Assembly: GCA_964537035.1 (NCBI GenBank)
Contig: CAZIAK010000020.1
Coordinates: 1-64,000 of the forward strand
From: CAZIAK01 sp964537035
GTDB taxonomy: Bacteria > Planctomycetota > B15-G4
Reading direction: 5' to 3'
DNA: 64,000 bases
The translations under genes were made by a program, and so were the position numbers. Each line of letters begins with the position of its first letter. The stretch's first letter is position 1. Of the stretch, positions 1 through 8,208 are shown piece after piece. A model generated the notes under the pieces. That model saw only the letters and a list, made by a program, of their open reading frames with translations. It was not told the DNA's origin and did no database searches.

Positions 1-16
1 CAGGGCTAGCCTGGGT

Positions 17-640
17 TCAGCCGCAACCGCAAGACGGCCCGCAGCCCCCGCCACCCCCAGCGGTCTTCGGGCCACCCGGCTGTGGTCCGTGGCCGTGTGA
101 ATGGCCGTGGCTGGAACAGCTGGAGGAGCCCCCGACCTCGTGGGACTCTGCCGCTTCGTAGGCCGCAACGGACGCGGCTTGTTCTGCGGCGACGGCGGCG
201 CCGGGCAGCTCGTCCGCCAGGGCGCAAACCTTGCCGTAGTAGTCGTCGATCTCGAGCCCCAGCAGGGCCGCACCGTACAGCTCGGCCTCAGCCGCGGTGG
301 CCACGTCGAGGTAGTTCACGGAGACGATGTGGTACGCAACAAGCGCCGGGAGAGCCTCGGGACGATTCTCAAACTGGGGATGCACGACGATCTCGTAGCC
401 GTCTTGCGGCTGTGCTCCCAGCGCCCGGGCCCAGGCGAACTCGCCGTCGAGCAGACCTTCGGCGGCGAAGGTCAGGCGCGTCGGAAAACGCATCACCTTG
501 GGGTCAGCGAGCAGCCCCTCGAGAGCGACACGATCGAAGTCAGGGCCATGAGCGGCACGAGCGGCGAGGGCTCGCTCCAGCACGTGCTCTCGCAGCGCCT
601 CGTAGCCGTCGTTCTCGGTGAGCTTCGGTTTCGCTTCCAT
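17..640 (-). CDS. Hypothetical protein with His/Cys/Gly-rich C-terminal tail
   Basis: A 207-residue soluble protein of no family I can name. The body (about residues 1-165) is acidic and mostly helical. The last 40 residues switch to low complexity, with alternating HGHSHGHG and then GGCGPSCGCG, which looks like a metal-binding tail such as those of nickel, zinc or copper handling proteins. The ATG at 640 was chosen over one seven codons upstream because AGGATGG precedes it by about 7 nt. It lies downstream of the octahaem cytochrome gene on the same strand with an 81-nt gap, so it could be co-transcribed. Metal binding is inference from composition only. Confidence 0.7.
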   Translation of the reverse strand: MEAKPKLTENDGYEALREHVLERALAARAAHGPDFDRVALEGLLADPKVMRFPTRLTFAAEGLLDGEFAWARALGAQPQDGYEIVVHPQFENRPEALPALVAYHIVSVNYLDVATAAEAELYGAALLGLEIDDYYGKVCALADELPGAAVAAEQAASVAAYEAAESHEVGGSSSCSSHGHSHGHGPQPGGPKTAGGGGGCGPSCGCG

Positions 641-721
641 GGCAGTCCATCCTAACAGCAAGCGCCACGGGACGAGAGACTCGTCGTCCCGTGGCGGCTG
701 CCTCTGTTGTTGGTGTAGGGA

Positions 722-2203
722 CTACTTGGCGTAGCGGGCCTTGAACTCCTCAGCAGCGGCTGCCCGGCGGGCGGCCTCGTCGGGGTCCATCAGACCGAGG
801 TACCACTTGTGATCAGGCGAGTGGAGCACATCGTCGATGACCTGGCGCAGGTTCTCTGCGGCGGCCACCTTCCCCGGATCGTCGGCGTGGATGTTGGCCT
901 CGACCAGCTCTTCCAGCTCGGGGATGTACTCCGAGTAGAAGTTCTTGCCCAGGTCGTAGGTGCCATGCCAGTGGGTGTAGTCCGGACCCATCATGGAAGC
1001 CGCGTGACGTGCACGGCGACCTTCGTGATGCCACAGCTCGAACCAGATGAAGTCGATCTTGTTGGCGAACGGAATGGGCCGCAACAGCGGCTTGGCCGCA
1101 GCGTAGAGGGCCATGCCCGGTTTGCCGAACTTCTCGTTGTAGAGGTTCACCAGGCCGTCGTACTGGATGTAGAAGTTCTCCACCCAGGCGATGTTGTGGC
1201 AGTTGAGGCAGACGTCCTGCATGTTGTGCCGCCGCACCTGCCAGGGAATGTCCGCGCCGGGCAAGCCCATCTTGGCGTCAGCCACTTCGGGCCTGACGGA
1301 GACCTTCGGCCGGTTGTTCCAGCTGATGCGCAGGCCCACATCATGGGTCACCATCTGGTTCTTGGTGGCCGACATGTGGCAGGTCGCGCAGGTCGGAGCG
1401 GCCGTGTAGTCCTCGCCCACGATCCACTTGGCCGAGTCGAGGGCCATCTTGTCCTCGTTGGCATGGAAGGCCACGCCGTGCTTGGACTCCTCGTAGATCT
1501 CGAGCTGGGGATGGTCCGGCCCCATGTGGCACTTGCCACAGTTCTCCGGGCGACGAGCCACGGCCACGCTGAACGTGTGCCGGCTGTGACAGGCAGAGCA
1601 GCTGCCTTCGCTGCCATCGGGGTTGAGCCGGCCGATACCGGTGTTTGGCCAGGTCGCAGGATCGAGCTTGCCGCCGGCCAGCACCTTGATCTCGGAGCCG
1701 TGACACTGCCAGCAACCGCTCACGGCTGCTGGGGACGCACCCTCAGGGAAGCCCTCGGTGATCAGGCTGTGGTTGCCTTCGACCACCTCGGCCAACACGT
1801 TGTCGAGGGAGCCGAGAATGCGGCCCGCCTTGGCGTGGTGGCTGGAGGCGAACTCCTCGACCTCGCGGGAGTGGCAGCGAGCGCAATCCTTCGGGCTCAC
1901 GATCACGGCGATGGTCTGGTCGTAGTGGCGGAAGGCGTCGACGTCATCGGCATCAGCCATGTGGCATTCGTAGCAGCCGATGTTCGCCCGGTAGTGGCGG
2001 CTGTCGCCCCACTGCTCGTAGAGGGCGGCACTTTCCTTCTTGTGGCAGGCGACACACTCGGTCGACGCCTTGCTCATCTGCGGCAGGCCAATGGCCTGGG
2101 CATCGAGTTCTGGAGTGATCGTCACCAGGCTGGCGACTGCCAAGACGCCCAGAATGAAACGGACCATCATCGAGAGACCTCCAATCGGGTGGGAGCGCTT
2201 CAT
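722..2203 (-). CDS. Octahaem cytochrome c, hydroxylamine oxidoreductase (HAO)-like family
   Basis: 493 residues with an N-terminal signal peptide and eight CXXCH motifs in order: CVACH (from residue 50), CYECH, CARCH, CWQCH, CSACH, CGKCH, CATCH and CLNCH. The C-terminal part has the HAO-family fingerprint ELWHHEGRRARH followed by MMGPDYTHWHG. Family members oxidise hydroxylamine or hydrazine, or run reductively on nitrite or hydroxylamine; direction cannot be read from sequence. It is the last gene of a four-gene operon, with its ATG overlapping the stop of the NrfD-like gene (ATGA). A second ATG at 2170, seven nt after GGAGG, would give a shorter signal peptide. The neighbouring quinol module favours a periplasmic reductase or quinone-linked role over the ammonia-oxidiser role. 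Confidence 0.9.
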   Translation of the reverse strand: MKRSHPIGGLSMMVRFILGVLAVASLVTITPELDAQAIGLPQMSKASTECVACHKKESAALYEQWGDSRHYRANIGCYECHMADADDVDAFRHYDQTIAVIVSPKDCARCHSREVEEFASSHHAKAGRILGSLDNVLAEVVEGNHSLITEGFPEGASPAAVSGCWQCHGSEIKVLAGGKLDPATWPNTGIGRLNPDGSEGSCSACHSRHTFSVAVARRPENCGKCHMGPDHPQLEIYEESKHGVAFHANEDKMALDSAKWIVGEDYTAAPTCATCHMSATKNQMVTHDVGLRISWNNRPKVSVRPEVADAKMGLPGADIPWQVRRHNMQDVCLNCHNIAWVENFYIQYDGLVNLYNEKFGKPGMALYAAAKPLLRPIPFANKIDFIWFELWHHEGRRARHAASMMGPDYTHWHGTYDLGKNFYSEYIPELEELVEANIHADDPGKVAAAENLRQVIDDVLHSPDHKWYLGLMDPDEAARRAAAAEEFKARYAK

Positions 2204-3462
2204 CTGGGGCTCCCTGTTGAACTCGCATCGGACTCCGCGGGGACAGTCGCAGCGCCGAATTCGTAAAGACGATCCACGGTCAGTTTCCCGGAGAGAACCG
2301 GGATCGTGATGCGGACGAAGATGGTGTAGAGGGCCAGCCCAAAGGCCCAGATGCCGATCGAGATCAGGGACTCATTGAGGGTCGGTGTGTACTCGACGAT
2401 CTCGCCCAGGGGCGACGGGATGAAACCGGGGATGATCAGTCCCATGCCCTTCTCGATCCAGATGCCGATGAACAGCGAGCCGCAGGCCACGTTGAGCCAG
2501 CCCTGCCGTCGAGACACCGGCAGACAGAGCACGGCCAGGGCGAAGGTGTTCAGACCGATGGCAGTCCAGATCCAGGGGACGAGAGCCGAGTGGCCGTGCA
2601 AGCCCAAGAACAGGTAACGTGCCGAGACGCCGTGAGCCGAGCCGGTGTAGAACTCGGTGAAGACCTCACAGGCCAGCAGGAACATGTTGATGATCAGCGC
2701 CACCGTGACGATGTTGCGCAGGGTCATGATCGCCTTGCGGGGCACTTCGTAGCTGGTCCACTTGTCGAGAACCGACAGGGTCAGGATCAAGAAGGCGGGG
2801 CCGGCGGCGAAGGCCGAGGCCAAGAACCGCGGCGCGATGATGGCCGAGTTCCAGAAGGGGCGGCCACCCAGGCCGACGTAGAGGAACGCCGTCACGGTGT
2901 GGATCGACACGGCCCAGACGATGGCCAAGAACACGAAGGGGATATAGAACAGTGCTCCCGGCTTGCGCTTGTGATAGGCGCAGTACACCAGGTAGCCGCA
3001 GATGTGCATGTTCAGCAGCAGGTACACGTTCAGGACGATCACGTCCCAGGTCAGCATCGACATGGGAAAGTTGAACTTCATGAACATGTGATGCATGCGG
3101 TCGGGACGGCCCATGTCGACCACCACAAAGGCCAGGCACATGAAGATCGCCGCGACGGCCAACAGCTCGCCGAAGATGACCAGATCGTGCAGCTCGCGGT
3201 TGCGATACAGATAGACCGGGATGACCAGCATCACCGCGGCGGCAGCCATGCCCACCAAGAAGGTGAAGTTGCTGATGTAGAGGCCCCAGCTCACCTGATC
3301 GGTCATGCCCGTGGTGGCCAGGCCCTGCACGAGCTGCTTGGCGTAGGCGTTCAGGCCAATGAGGGCCAGGACCGTCAGCAGCAGCATCCAGGCGTGATAC
3401 ATCCGGTTGCCAACGAAGCTGACCCGGAAGCAGCGAAAGAGAAAGCGACCGTACTCCTTCAT
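2200..3462 (-). CDS. NrfD/PsrC-like quinol-interacting integral membrane protein
   Basis: 420 residues, very hydrophobic, with about ten predicted membrane helices and no haem-binding or Fe-S Cys motifs. The pattern matches the NrfD/PsrC (DmsC-like) family, which binds menaquinol or ubiquinol and passes electrons to a periplasmic Fe-S subunit. Its start overlaps the stop of the Fe-S gene (ATGA), and its stop overlaps the start of the octahaem gene. With those partners it would form the membrane anchor of a quinone-coupled octahaem complex. Such proteins also occur in DMSO, polysulfide and alternative complex III systems, so the partner genes decide the assignment here. Confidence 0.9.
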   Translation of the reverse strand: MKEYGRFLFRCFRVSFVGNRMYHAWMLLLTVLALIGLNAYAKQLVQGLATTGMTDQVSWGLYISNFTFLVGMAAAAVMLVIPVYLYRNRELHDLVIFGELLAVAAIFMCLAFVVVDMGRPDRMHHMFMKFNFPMSMLTWDVIVLNVYLLLNMHICGYLVYCAYHKRKPGALFYIPFVFLAIVWAVSIHTVTAFLYVGLGGRPFWNSAIIAPRFLASAFAAGPAFLILTLSVLDKWTSYEVPRKAIMTLRNIVTVALIINMFLLACEVFTEFYTGSAHGVSARYLFLGLHGHSALVPWIWTAIGLNTFALAVLCLPVSRRQGWLNVACGSLFIGIWIEKGMGLIIPGFIPSPLGEIVEYTPTLNESLISIGIWAFGLALYTIFVRITIPVLSGKLTVDRLYEFGAATVPAESDASSTGSPR

Positions 3463-4463
3463 CGACCTTCGCCCTCGTGGCGACTGGGCGCCAGCTTTTC
3501 AGGCGCTGGCGGCTCGTGCTGCGCCGCCCGCTCATCGAAGTAATAGAAGAAGCGAGGCAGGGTGCCCACGTCCTCTTTCAGCACGAAGACCCGCTTGGTC
3601 TTCAGAATCTGGGCCACCGAGCTCTGCGGGTCGAGCACGTTGCCGAACTTGCGGGCGCCCACGGGGCAGGCCTCAAGGCACGCGGGCATCTTGCCTTCGC
3701 GTGTGCGGTGCAAGCAGAAGGTGCACTTCTCCATGACGCCTTTGCTGCGTGGGCGATTGGAGAGATAGGACATGTTCGGGTTGATCTCTTCGGCGGGCAG
3801 CTCAGGCTGGGTGAAGTTGAAGCGCCGGGCCCAGTAAGGGCAGGCCGCTTCGCAGTAACGGCAGCCGATGCACCAGTCGTAGTCGACCACGGTGAGACCA
3901 TCGGGCTCGGTCCAGGTGGCCCCCACCGGGCAGACCTTGACGCACGGAGCGGCTGCACAGTGGTGACACTGGATCGGCATGTAGAAGTGATCGTCCGCGG
4001 GCACCGTGGGGTGGTCGTAGGTGTGGTCGCCCTTCTCGATGTCGATGGTGCCCATGGGCATCTCGAGCACGCGAATGTAGGACATGTCCTGGTCGCGGCT
4101 CTGGTTGTTCTCTTCGACGCAAGCAGACGCGCAGCGACGACAACCGACGCAGCGGCTCAGGTTGAGGGCGTAGACGAACTCGACCCCCTCAGTGGGCTTC
4201 ACGTCACGCACGACCACGTCGGCCTGATAGCGCTTCTTGACCTCGTCCTGGATGCGCTGCAAGGCGCCAGACATGTCCTGGTCGGACATCTCTTTGTAGT
4301 GGTTCTGCAAGAAGCCATCGAGGGACGGGATGTCGTCCGGGTCCATGTCCTTGAGCGGGCTCAGGGCTGCGACGAAGGCAGACATGCCCGCCAAGGCAGC
4401 CACACCTTGGCGAAGAAACGAGCGCCTGCTTGAGGACCCGGGTGTGCTCTGAACGTCATCCAT
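3459..4463 (-). CDS. Tat-exported ferredoxin-like protein with four [4Fe-4S] clusters (NrfC/HybA type)
   Basis: 334 residues beginning with a twin-arginine signal (SRRSFLRQG, then a hydrophobic stretch). Four Cys groups follow: CVGCRRCASAC, CHHCAAAPCVKVC, CIGCRYCEAAC and CTFC...ACLEAC, the usual arrangement for four [4Fe-4S] clusters in NrfC, DmsB or HybA-type subunits. It would relay electrons between the NrfD-like quinol protein and the haem proteins on the outer face of the membrane. The gene overlaps both neighbours by a few bases, so translation is probably coupled across the operon. Confidence 0.92.
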   Translation of the reverse strand: MDDVQSTPGSSSRRSFLRQGVAALAGMSAFVAALSPLKDMDPDDIPSLDGFLQNHYKEMSDQDMSGALQRIQDEVKKRYQADVVVRDVKPTEGVEFVYALNLSRCVGCRRCASACVEENNQSRDQDMSYIRVLEMPMGTIDIEKGDHTYDHPTVPADDHFYMPIQCHHCAAAPCVKVCPVGATWTEPDGLTVVDYDWCIGCRYCEAACPYWARRFNFTQPELPAEEINPNMSYLSNRPRSKGVMEKCTFCLHRTREGKMPACLEACPVGARKFGNVLDPQSSVAQILKTKRVFVLKEDVGTLPRFFYYFDERAAQHEPPAPEKLAPSRHEGEGR

Positions 4464-5109
4464 CAGACGATTCCTCTCCTACCTGATCGAGTACTGCCTT
4501 GTAGCGTTGCAGCGGAGTCGAATCCTCGGGATCCGGCGCGTGGTGGACAGCCTCTCCCATGCGCCGGGTCCAGGGGCCTGGCGCGGGAGCGATGCCAGGG
4601 AAGGCAGGGCTGTGCGGGTCATGACACTCGGTGCAGCCCAGCTTCGTCGCCTCGCCCCGGGTGGTGTCCCAGTAGCCAGTGGTGCGACCGTGGATGCCCT
4701 TTTGCCAATCGCGCCACGTCGGACCGTGGCACTTGGCGCACAGGATCGGAGCTTCGTCCAGACCGACCATGGTGCCGTCGTGCAACTCGAGACGCTCCCG
4801 GTCCGCATGAGCGTGGCAGTTGAGGCAGCGGTCGTTCATACCGTGCTGAAGCACGATCTCGGTGTGCTGTGCCAGCTGCCCCTGGGTGGCCGCGCGCGAA
4901 TCGAACAGGTCATGGCAATCGTTGCAACTCAGCTTCTGCCCGCCGATGAGGAGCTTGGACGGGTCGTCGGCAAGCTCGTGAAGAGGCGTGCCGTCGAGAA
5001 TGCCGGGGGCCAGTTCGGGTCGCTCGGGGAGGGGTACGGCGGCCGTCCGTGGGCCCAACGCGAACCAGCAAGCCAAGCCCGCGAAAACCACTGTGATGAG
5101 GAGCCGCAT
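4456..5109 (-). CDS. Tetrahaem cytochrome c, membrane-anchored or exported
   Basis: 217 residues. The N-terminus is one hydrophobic segment (MRLLITVVFAGLACWFALG) that could be a signal peptide or an anchor. Four haem motifs follow: CNDCH, CLNCH, CAKCH and CTECH. As first gene of the operon it is a likely electron carrier between the Fe-S/NrfD module and the octahaem enzyme. The start is uncertain: an in-frame GTG at 5163 adds 18 residues but has no ribosome-binding site. The ATG at 5109 puts the hydrophobic segment at the very N-terminus, which is why I chose it. Its stop overlaps the next gene's start by 8 nt. Confidence 0.85.
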   Translation of the reverse strand: MRLLITVVFAGLACWFALGPRTAAVPLPERPELAPGILDGTPLHELADDPSKLLIGGQKLSCNDCHDLFDSRAATQGQLAQHTEIVLQHGMNDRCLNCHAHADRERLELHDGTMVGLDEAPILCAKCHGPTWRDWQKGIHGRTTGYWDTTRGEATKLGCTECHDPHSPAFPGIAPAPGPWTRRMGEAVHHAPDPEDSTPLQRYKAVLDQVGEESSDG

Positions 5110-5220
5110 CGGTTGTCCCACCGCGAAGGGTGAGACACTCGGGGCTCTGCCTCGAGCGCTCACCTGGAGTACTCAAAATACATCGCTGGAAGCTTATCGG
5201 GCCAGGACTCTGCGAGCCAT

Positions 5221-5240
5221 GACAAAGCGATATCTTTGTC
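5221..5240. promoter_or_regulatory. Perfect inverted repeat upstream of the octahaem operon (candidate operator)
   Basis: GACAAAG, six bases, then CTTTGTC: a perfect 7-bp inverted repeat in an AT-rich island 112 bp before the first ATG of the cytochrome operon. The 140-bp gap otherwise holds no gene. No T-run follows it, so an operator fits better than a terminator. It does not match the FNR consensus by eye and the regulator is unknown. Confidence 0.5.
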
Positions 5241-5303
5241 GACATATTCCCTACACAGGGAGGCCCTTCCCCGAGGCCACCGAGAGACGGTCCGAGGACG
5301 GCG

Positions 5304-6035
5304 CTAGAAGCGGCGCAGCACCATCACGCCCACGTCGGAACCCAGCTGTCCACCGAACACGGTGTTGCTGAACCGGTGGGACATCTGCAAGCGCCAAAGC
5401 CAGCGCCCTCGGGTCACCAGCTGTAGGCCCGCCGTGCCTTCAATCAAACGCCCGCCGGCGCGACTCAGAACACGGTCAGGCTCGCGAAAGCCTTCTACGA
5501 AAGGGGCAAACGCGATCTCCTCTCCGCCAGGAAGGAACTGCACGACGATCACTTCGCCGCCCGGACGCCCCAGGGTCTCGACCTGGTACTCCGCCTCGGC
5601 CACCGTTGGCGTAGCCTCCACCTTGGCCAGTTCATTGGTCAGGACCCGCGCGACCAACTCGTCTGCAGGCCCTTGAGGAACGGCAGCGAACGGAGCCGGC
5701 ACGGGCTGCTCAGAGCGCTCACTCAAGAGGGAGAGAGCCTGCCGTTGATCCCGCTGTCTACGCCCTGTTGCGTAGCATGTCACACCGCCCCATTGCGTAT
5801 GCGGTTGAGCAAGATTTCGCAAGGCACCGGCACCCGACGCCAGTCGGACCGCCGGGGCGGGTTGCAAGGCAGCCGACGCACGCCTGAGCCAGCTGCTGCG
5901 AGGCGCAGAATCTTCGGCCTCGCCGTTCGTCGTATGGGCCTCGATGGGAGTCTGGCAGAGCCCACCAAGGATCAACGGGAGCAGCAGCAACCGCAGGGGG
6001 CACGACTTCACGAAAGAGACGACAGACGACAGCAA
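5304..6035 (-). CDS. Exported hypothetical protein
   Basis: 243 residues with an N-terminal hydrophobic stretch rich in Leu (LRLLLLPLILGGLC) that looks like a signal peptide. Residues 40-125 are low complexity and basic. The C-terminal half alternates polar and hydrophobic residues and ends in Phe, a feature of small outer-membrane beta-barrels. I recognise no family. The start is a TTG with no clear ribosome-binding site, so the N-terminus may lie a few codons further in. It follows the large membrane protein on the same strand with a 91-nt gap. Confidence 0.6.
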   Translation of the reverse strand: MLSSVVSFVKSCPLRLLLLPLILGGLCQTPIEAHTTNGEAEDSAPRSSWLRRASAALQPAPAVRLASGAGALRNLAQPHTQWGGVTCYATGRRQRDQRQALSLLSERSEQPVPAPFAAVPQGPADELVARVLTNELAKVEATPTVAEAEYQVETLGRPGGEVIVVQFLPGGEEIAFAPFVEGFREPDRVLSRAGGRLIEGTAGLQLVTRGRWLWRLQMSHRFSNTVFGGQLGSDVGVMVLRRF

Positions 6036-6126
6036 GGATCAGGACCCCAGAGGCAGGCAGGATCCAGCCCTCTTCGTCAGGCAACCCCCATGACTTTTAC
6101 AGCCAGTGGGTTTTCCTGCAGCCCGG

Positions 6127-8139
6127 TCACGGAGCCAGCGAGGCGGACTCCATGGGCAGCTGCTGCCCCAGGTAGCCTTCCAGATAGGCCCCCAGGTCAG
6201 CGGGCGCCAAGAGATCCACGATGGGCAGGCCCTCTGGCAGGGTCTCTGGGGGCGTCACGTAGCGTTGCCTATGTCCCCAGCCAAAGCCTCGAAACAGAAA
6301 GGTCTTCAGTCGTGGGTGCAGCTGTCCTAGCTCCACCAGCTCACGGGCCATGTAGTGATTGTACGGGTCGTACACAGAACCCCGTGAGAAGCCCAGGCCC
6401 TCGAAGATCGCCCCGGCCCACGGCTTCGGCAGATGGTCAGCCAAGTAAGGAAGCAGCGGGTGGATCTCGCCAGGGGTCTCACTCATGGAGGGCCGGGACC
6501 AGTACAACATCAGGCCCTGGCCCACTCCGTGAAGAAAGGCCTGCTGCTCGATCGGGAGCATGTTGTCGATCAGTTGGTCGGTGCGTAGCAAGTGCAGCAG
6601 CTCGATGCTCTCCCCCCAGCGCCGCCCCAAGGCGTTCATGGCGAACACCGGGCCGAGCCTCGCTGGCCTGGCCGCCCGCACGATCTTCAGCTGGCCCTTC
6701 AGTGGGCGCTCTGCGCTCAGGCCAAAGCTGTGCACGGCGAAGCGCATGTGGGCGAAGACCGGGTCACCCCGATCGATGCGGCGGATCAGTTCGATCAGCT
6801 TCCGTGGGTCGCGCCCGGCGTGAAACTCCAGCTGTCTGCCGAACCACTCGTAGCGCTCACCCCGGTGAGAGAGCCGGGCGGCTTCGTTGGTCTGCGAAGC
6901 GAGCACTGTCCCCACGGAGCCGCACAACAAGAGCACGCCGATCAGAAGGTACTGCAGAGGCCAGCGCATACCGTGCTTGCCCCTGGCCAGGCCGACCGCT
7001 GCCAGGATGACCAAGGACATGCACAGCGGGGCCAGGCGGCGCCCCGCGAGCCCCGTGCCGACGAACCACAACTCGGCCTGCAGCCCCGAGATCACGAACA
7101 GCAACCCCACCGCGCAGCAATGGAGGATCAGGGCCACGGTCAAGTCGGGGGCCTCGCCTCTGCTGGTGAACGGGTGCCGCACCAGATCGGCCAGGGCCCT
7201 GCGACTGCGCCACACAGCCCAGGCCGCCCCCACCAGCAATGCCAACGAGTAGCTGTACGACAGCAGGTTGCGCAACCTGGGCGACTCCACGTCGAACTCG
7301 AGCAGGGGCGCCAGTCCGTGCACAGCCAGGCTCGCCGCCTTCTCGGCCCAGCCGAACTCGCACACCTCACCGTAGGGCCCCGGGGCGAAGTGGGCAGGCG
7401 CCTGGTGAGCCACGTCGCCCAGGATCGACTGACCCAGCGAGAGATCGGCCGCCTGAAACAACAGCTGGGGCAGTACCCCCACCGCCAAGCCCAGCACCAG
7501 GGCCGGGCTGCGTCTTGCCAGGCGTCGGGGGTGTCGTAGAGCCAGCAACCCCAGCAGGATCAAGCAGAGCAGAAGGGACTGCAGATGAAAGAAGGCCGCG
7601 AAGCCCAGGGCCAGGCCGAACAGAGCGTGAGCCAGCCGACCGTCCCAGCGGCCAGCCACCAGGGGGCACCAGACCAGCAGCGCCAACAACGAGGGCACTG
7701 CCGACTCGAGGTGGGAGGCGAGGCCCAGCACCGACAGCTTGGCGATCAGCGGCGTGGCGCAGATCAACAGGCACGTGCCCACCCTCGCAGCCGACCGGCC
7801 CACGCTCAGCTGCAACAGCAGCACCGTCAACCCCGCCGCGAAGGCGTGCCAGAGCAAGGGCACCAGCTTGAGCACCAGCAGGGTCTCACCGAAGACCGCG
7901 AACAGTGGCGTGGCCAGCAGACCGAACAAGGGCCCCCCGCGAATGTGGGGAATGATCGTCAGATGCGCCAGATCGAGCTGCAGGCCATCGAGCAGAGCCG
8001 CCGCCACGTTCCCGGAGAAGAGCTCGAAGGGGAAATGGCTGTCCTGATGAGCGACGAGGACAGGCAGGCGGGCCAGGGCCACCGCCACAATGGCCAGGAT
8101 CGGCAGCCACGGCGACGTCCGGTTGTCACGTCGCTGCAT
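6127..8139 (-). CDS. Polytopic membrane protein, possible GT-C type glycosyltransferase
   Basis: 670 residues with about ten or eleven hydrophobic segments in the first 420, then a soluble domain of about 230 residues. An Asp-Ser-His near residue 33, after the first helix, and the long C-terminal soluble region recall the ArnT/PMT (GT-C) fold, but no decisive catalytic motif can be named by eye. Such enzymes move a sugar from a polyprenyl carrier to lipid or protein on the outer face of the membrane. The downstream exported protein may be co-transcribed. Treat the glycosyltransferase label as a hypothesis. Confidence 0.75.
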   Translation of the reverse strand: MQRRDNRTSPWLPILAIVAVALARLPVLVAHQDSHFPFELFSGNVAAALLDGLQLDLAHLTIIPHIRGGPLFGLLATPLFAVFGETLLVLKLVPLLWHAFAAGLTVLLLQLSVGRSAARVGTCLLICATPLIAKLSVLGLASHLESAVPSLLALLVWCPLVAGRWDGRLAHALFGLALGFAAFFHLQSLLLCLILLGLLALRHPRRLARRSPALVLGLAVGVLPQLLFQAADLSLGQSILGDVAHQAPAHFAPGPYGEVCEFGWAEKAASLAVHGLAPLLEFDVESPRLRNLLSYSYSLALLVGAAWAVWRSRRALADLVRHPFTSRGEAPDLTVALILHCCAVGLLFVISGLQAELWFVGTGLAGRRLAPLCMSLVILAAVGLARGKHGMRWPLQYLLIGVLLLCGSVGTVLASQTNEAARLSHRGERYEWFGRQLEFHAGRDPRKLIELIRRIDRGDPVFAHMRFAVHSFGLSAERPLKGQLKIVRAARPARLGPVFAMNALGRRWGESIELLHLLRTDQLIDNMLPIEQQAFLHGVGQGLMLYWSRPSMSETPGEIHPLLPYLADHLPKPWAGAIFEGLGFSRGSVYDPYNHYMARELVELGQLHPRLKTFLFRGFGWGHRQRYVTPPETLPEGLPIVDLLAPADLGAYLEGYLGQQLPMESASLAP

Positions 8140-8208
8140 GAAGGGCTGCCAGGGGGTTGGCGGGGGGTTGCCGGGGGTCAGGTTTTCGAAGCCCTGAGGA
8201 TAGCCGTC

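Noticed and set aside
809..2266. Long open frame on the plus strand across the octahaem gene
   Set aside because: Antisense to eight haem motifs on the minus strand. Its own translation has no domain and no ribosome-binding site, a typical high-GC shadow.
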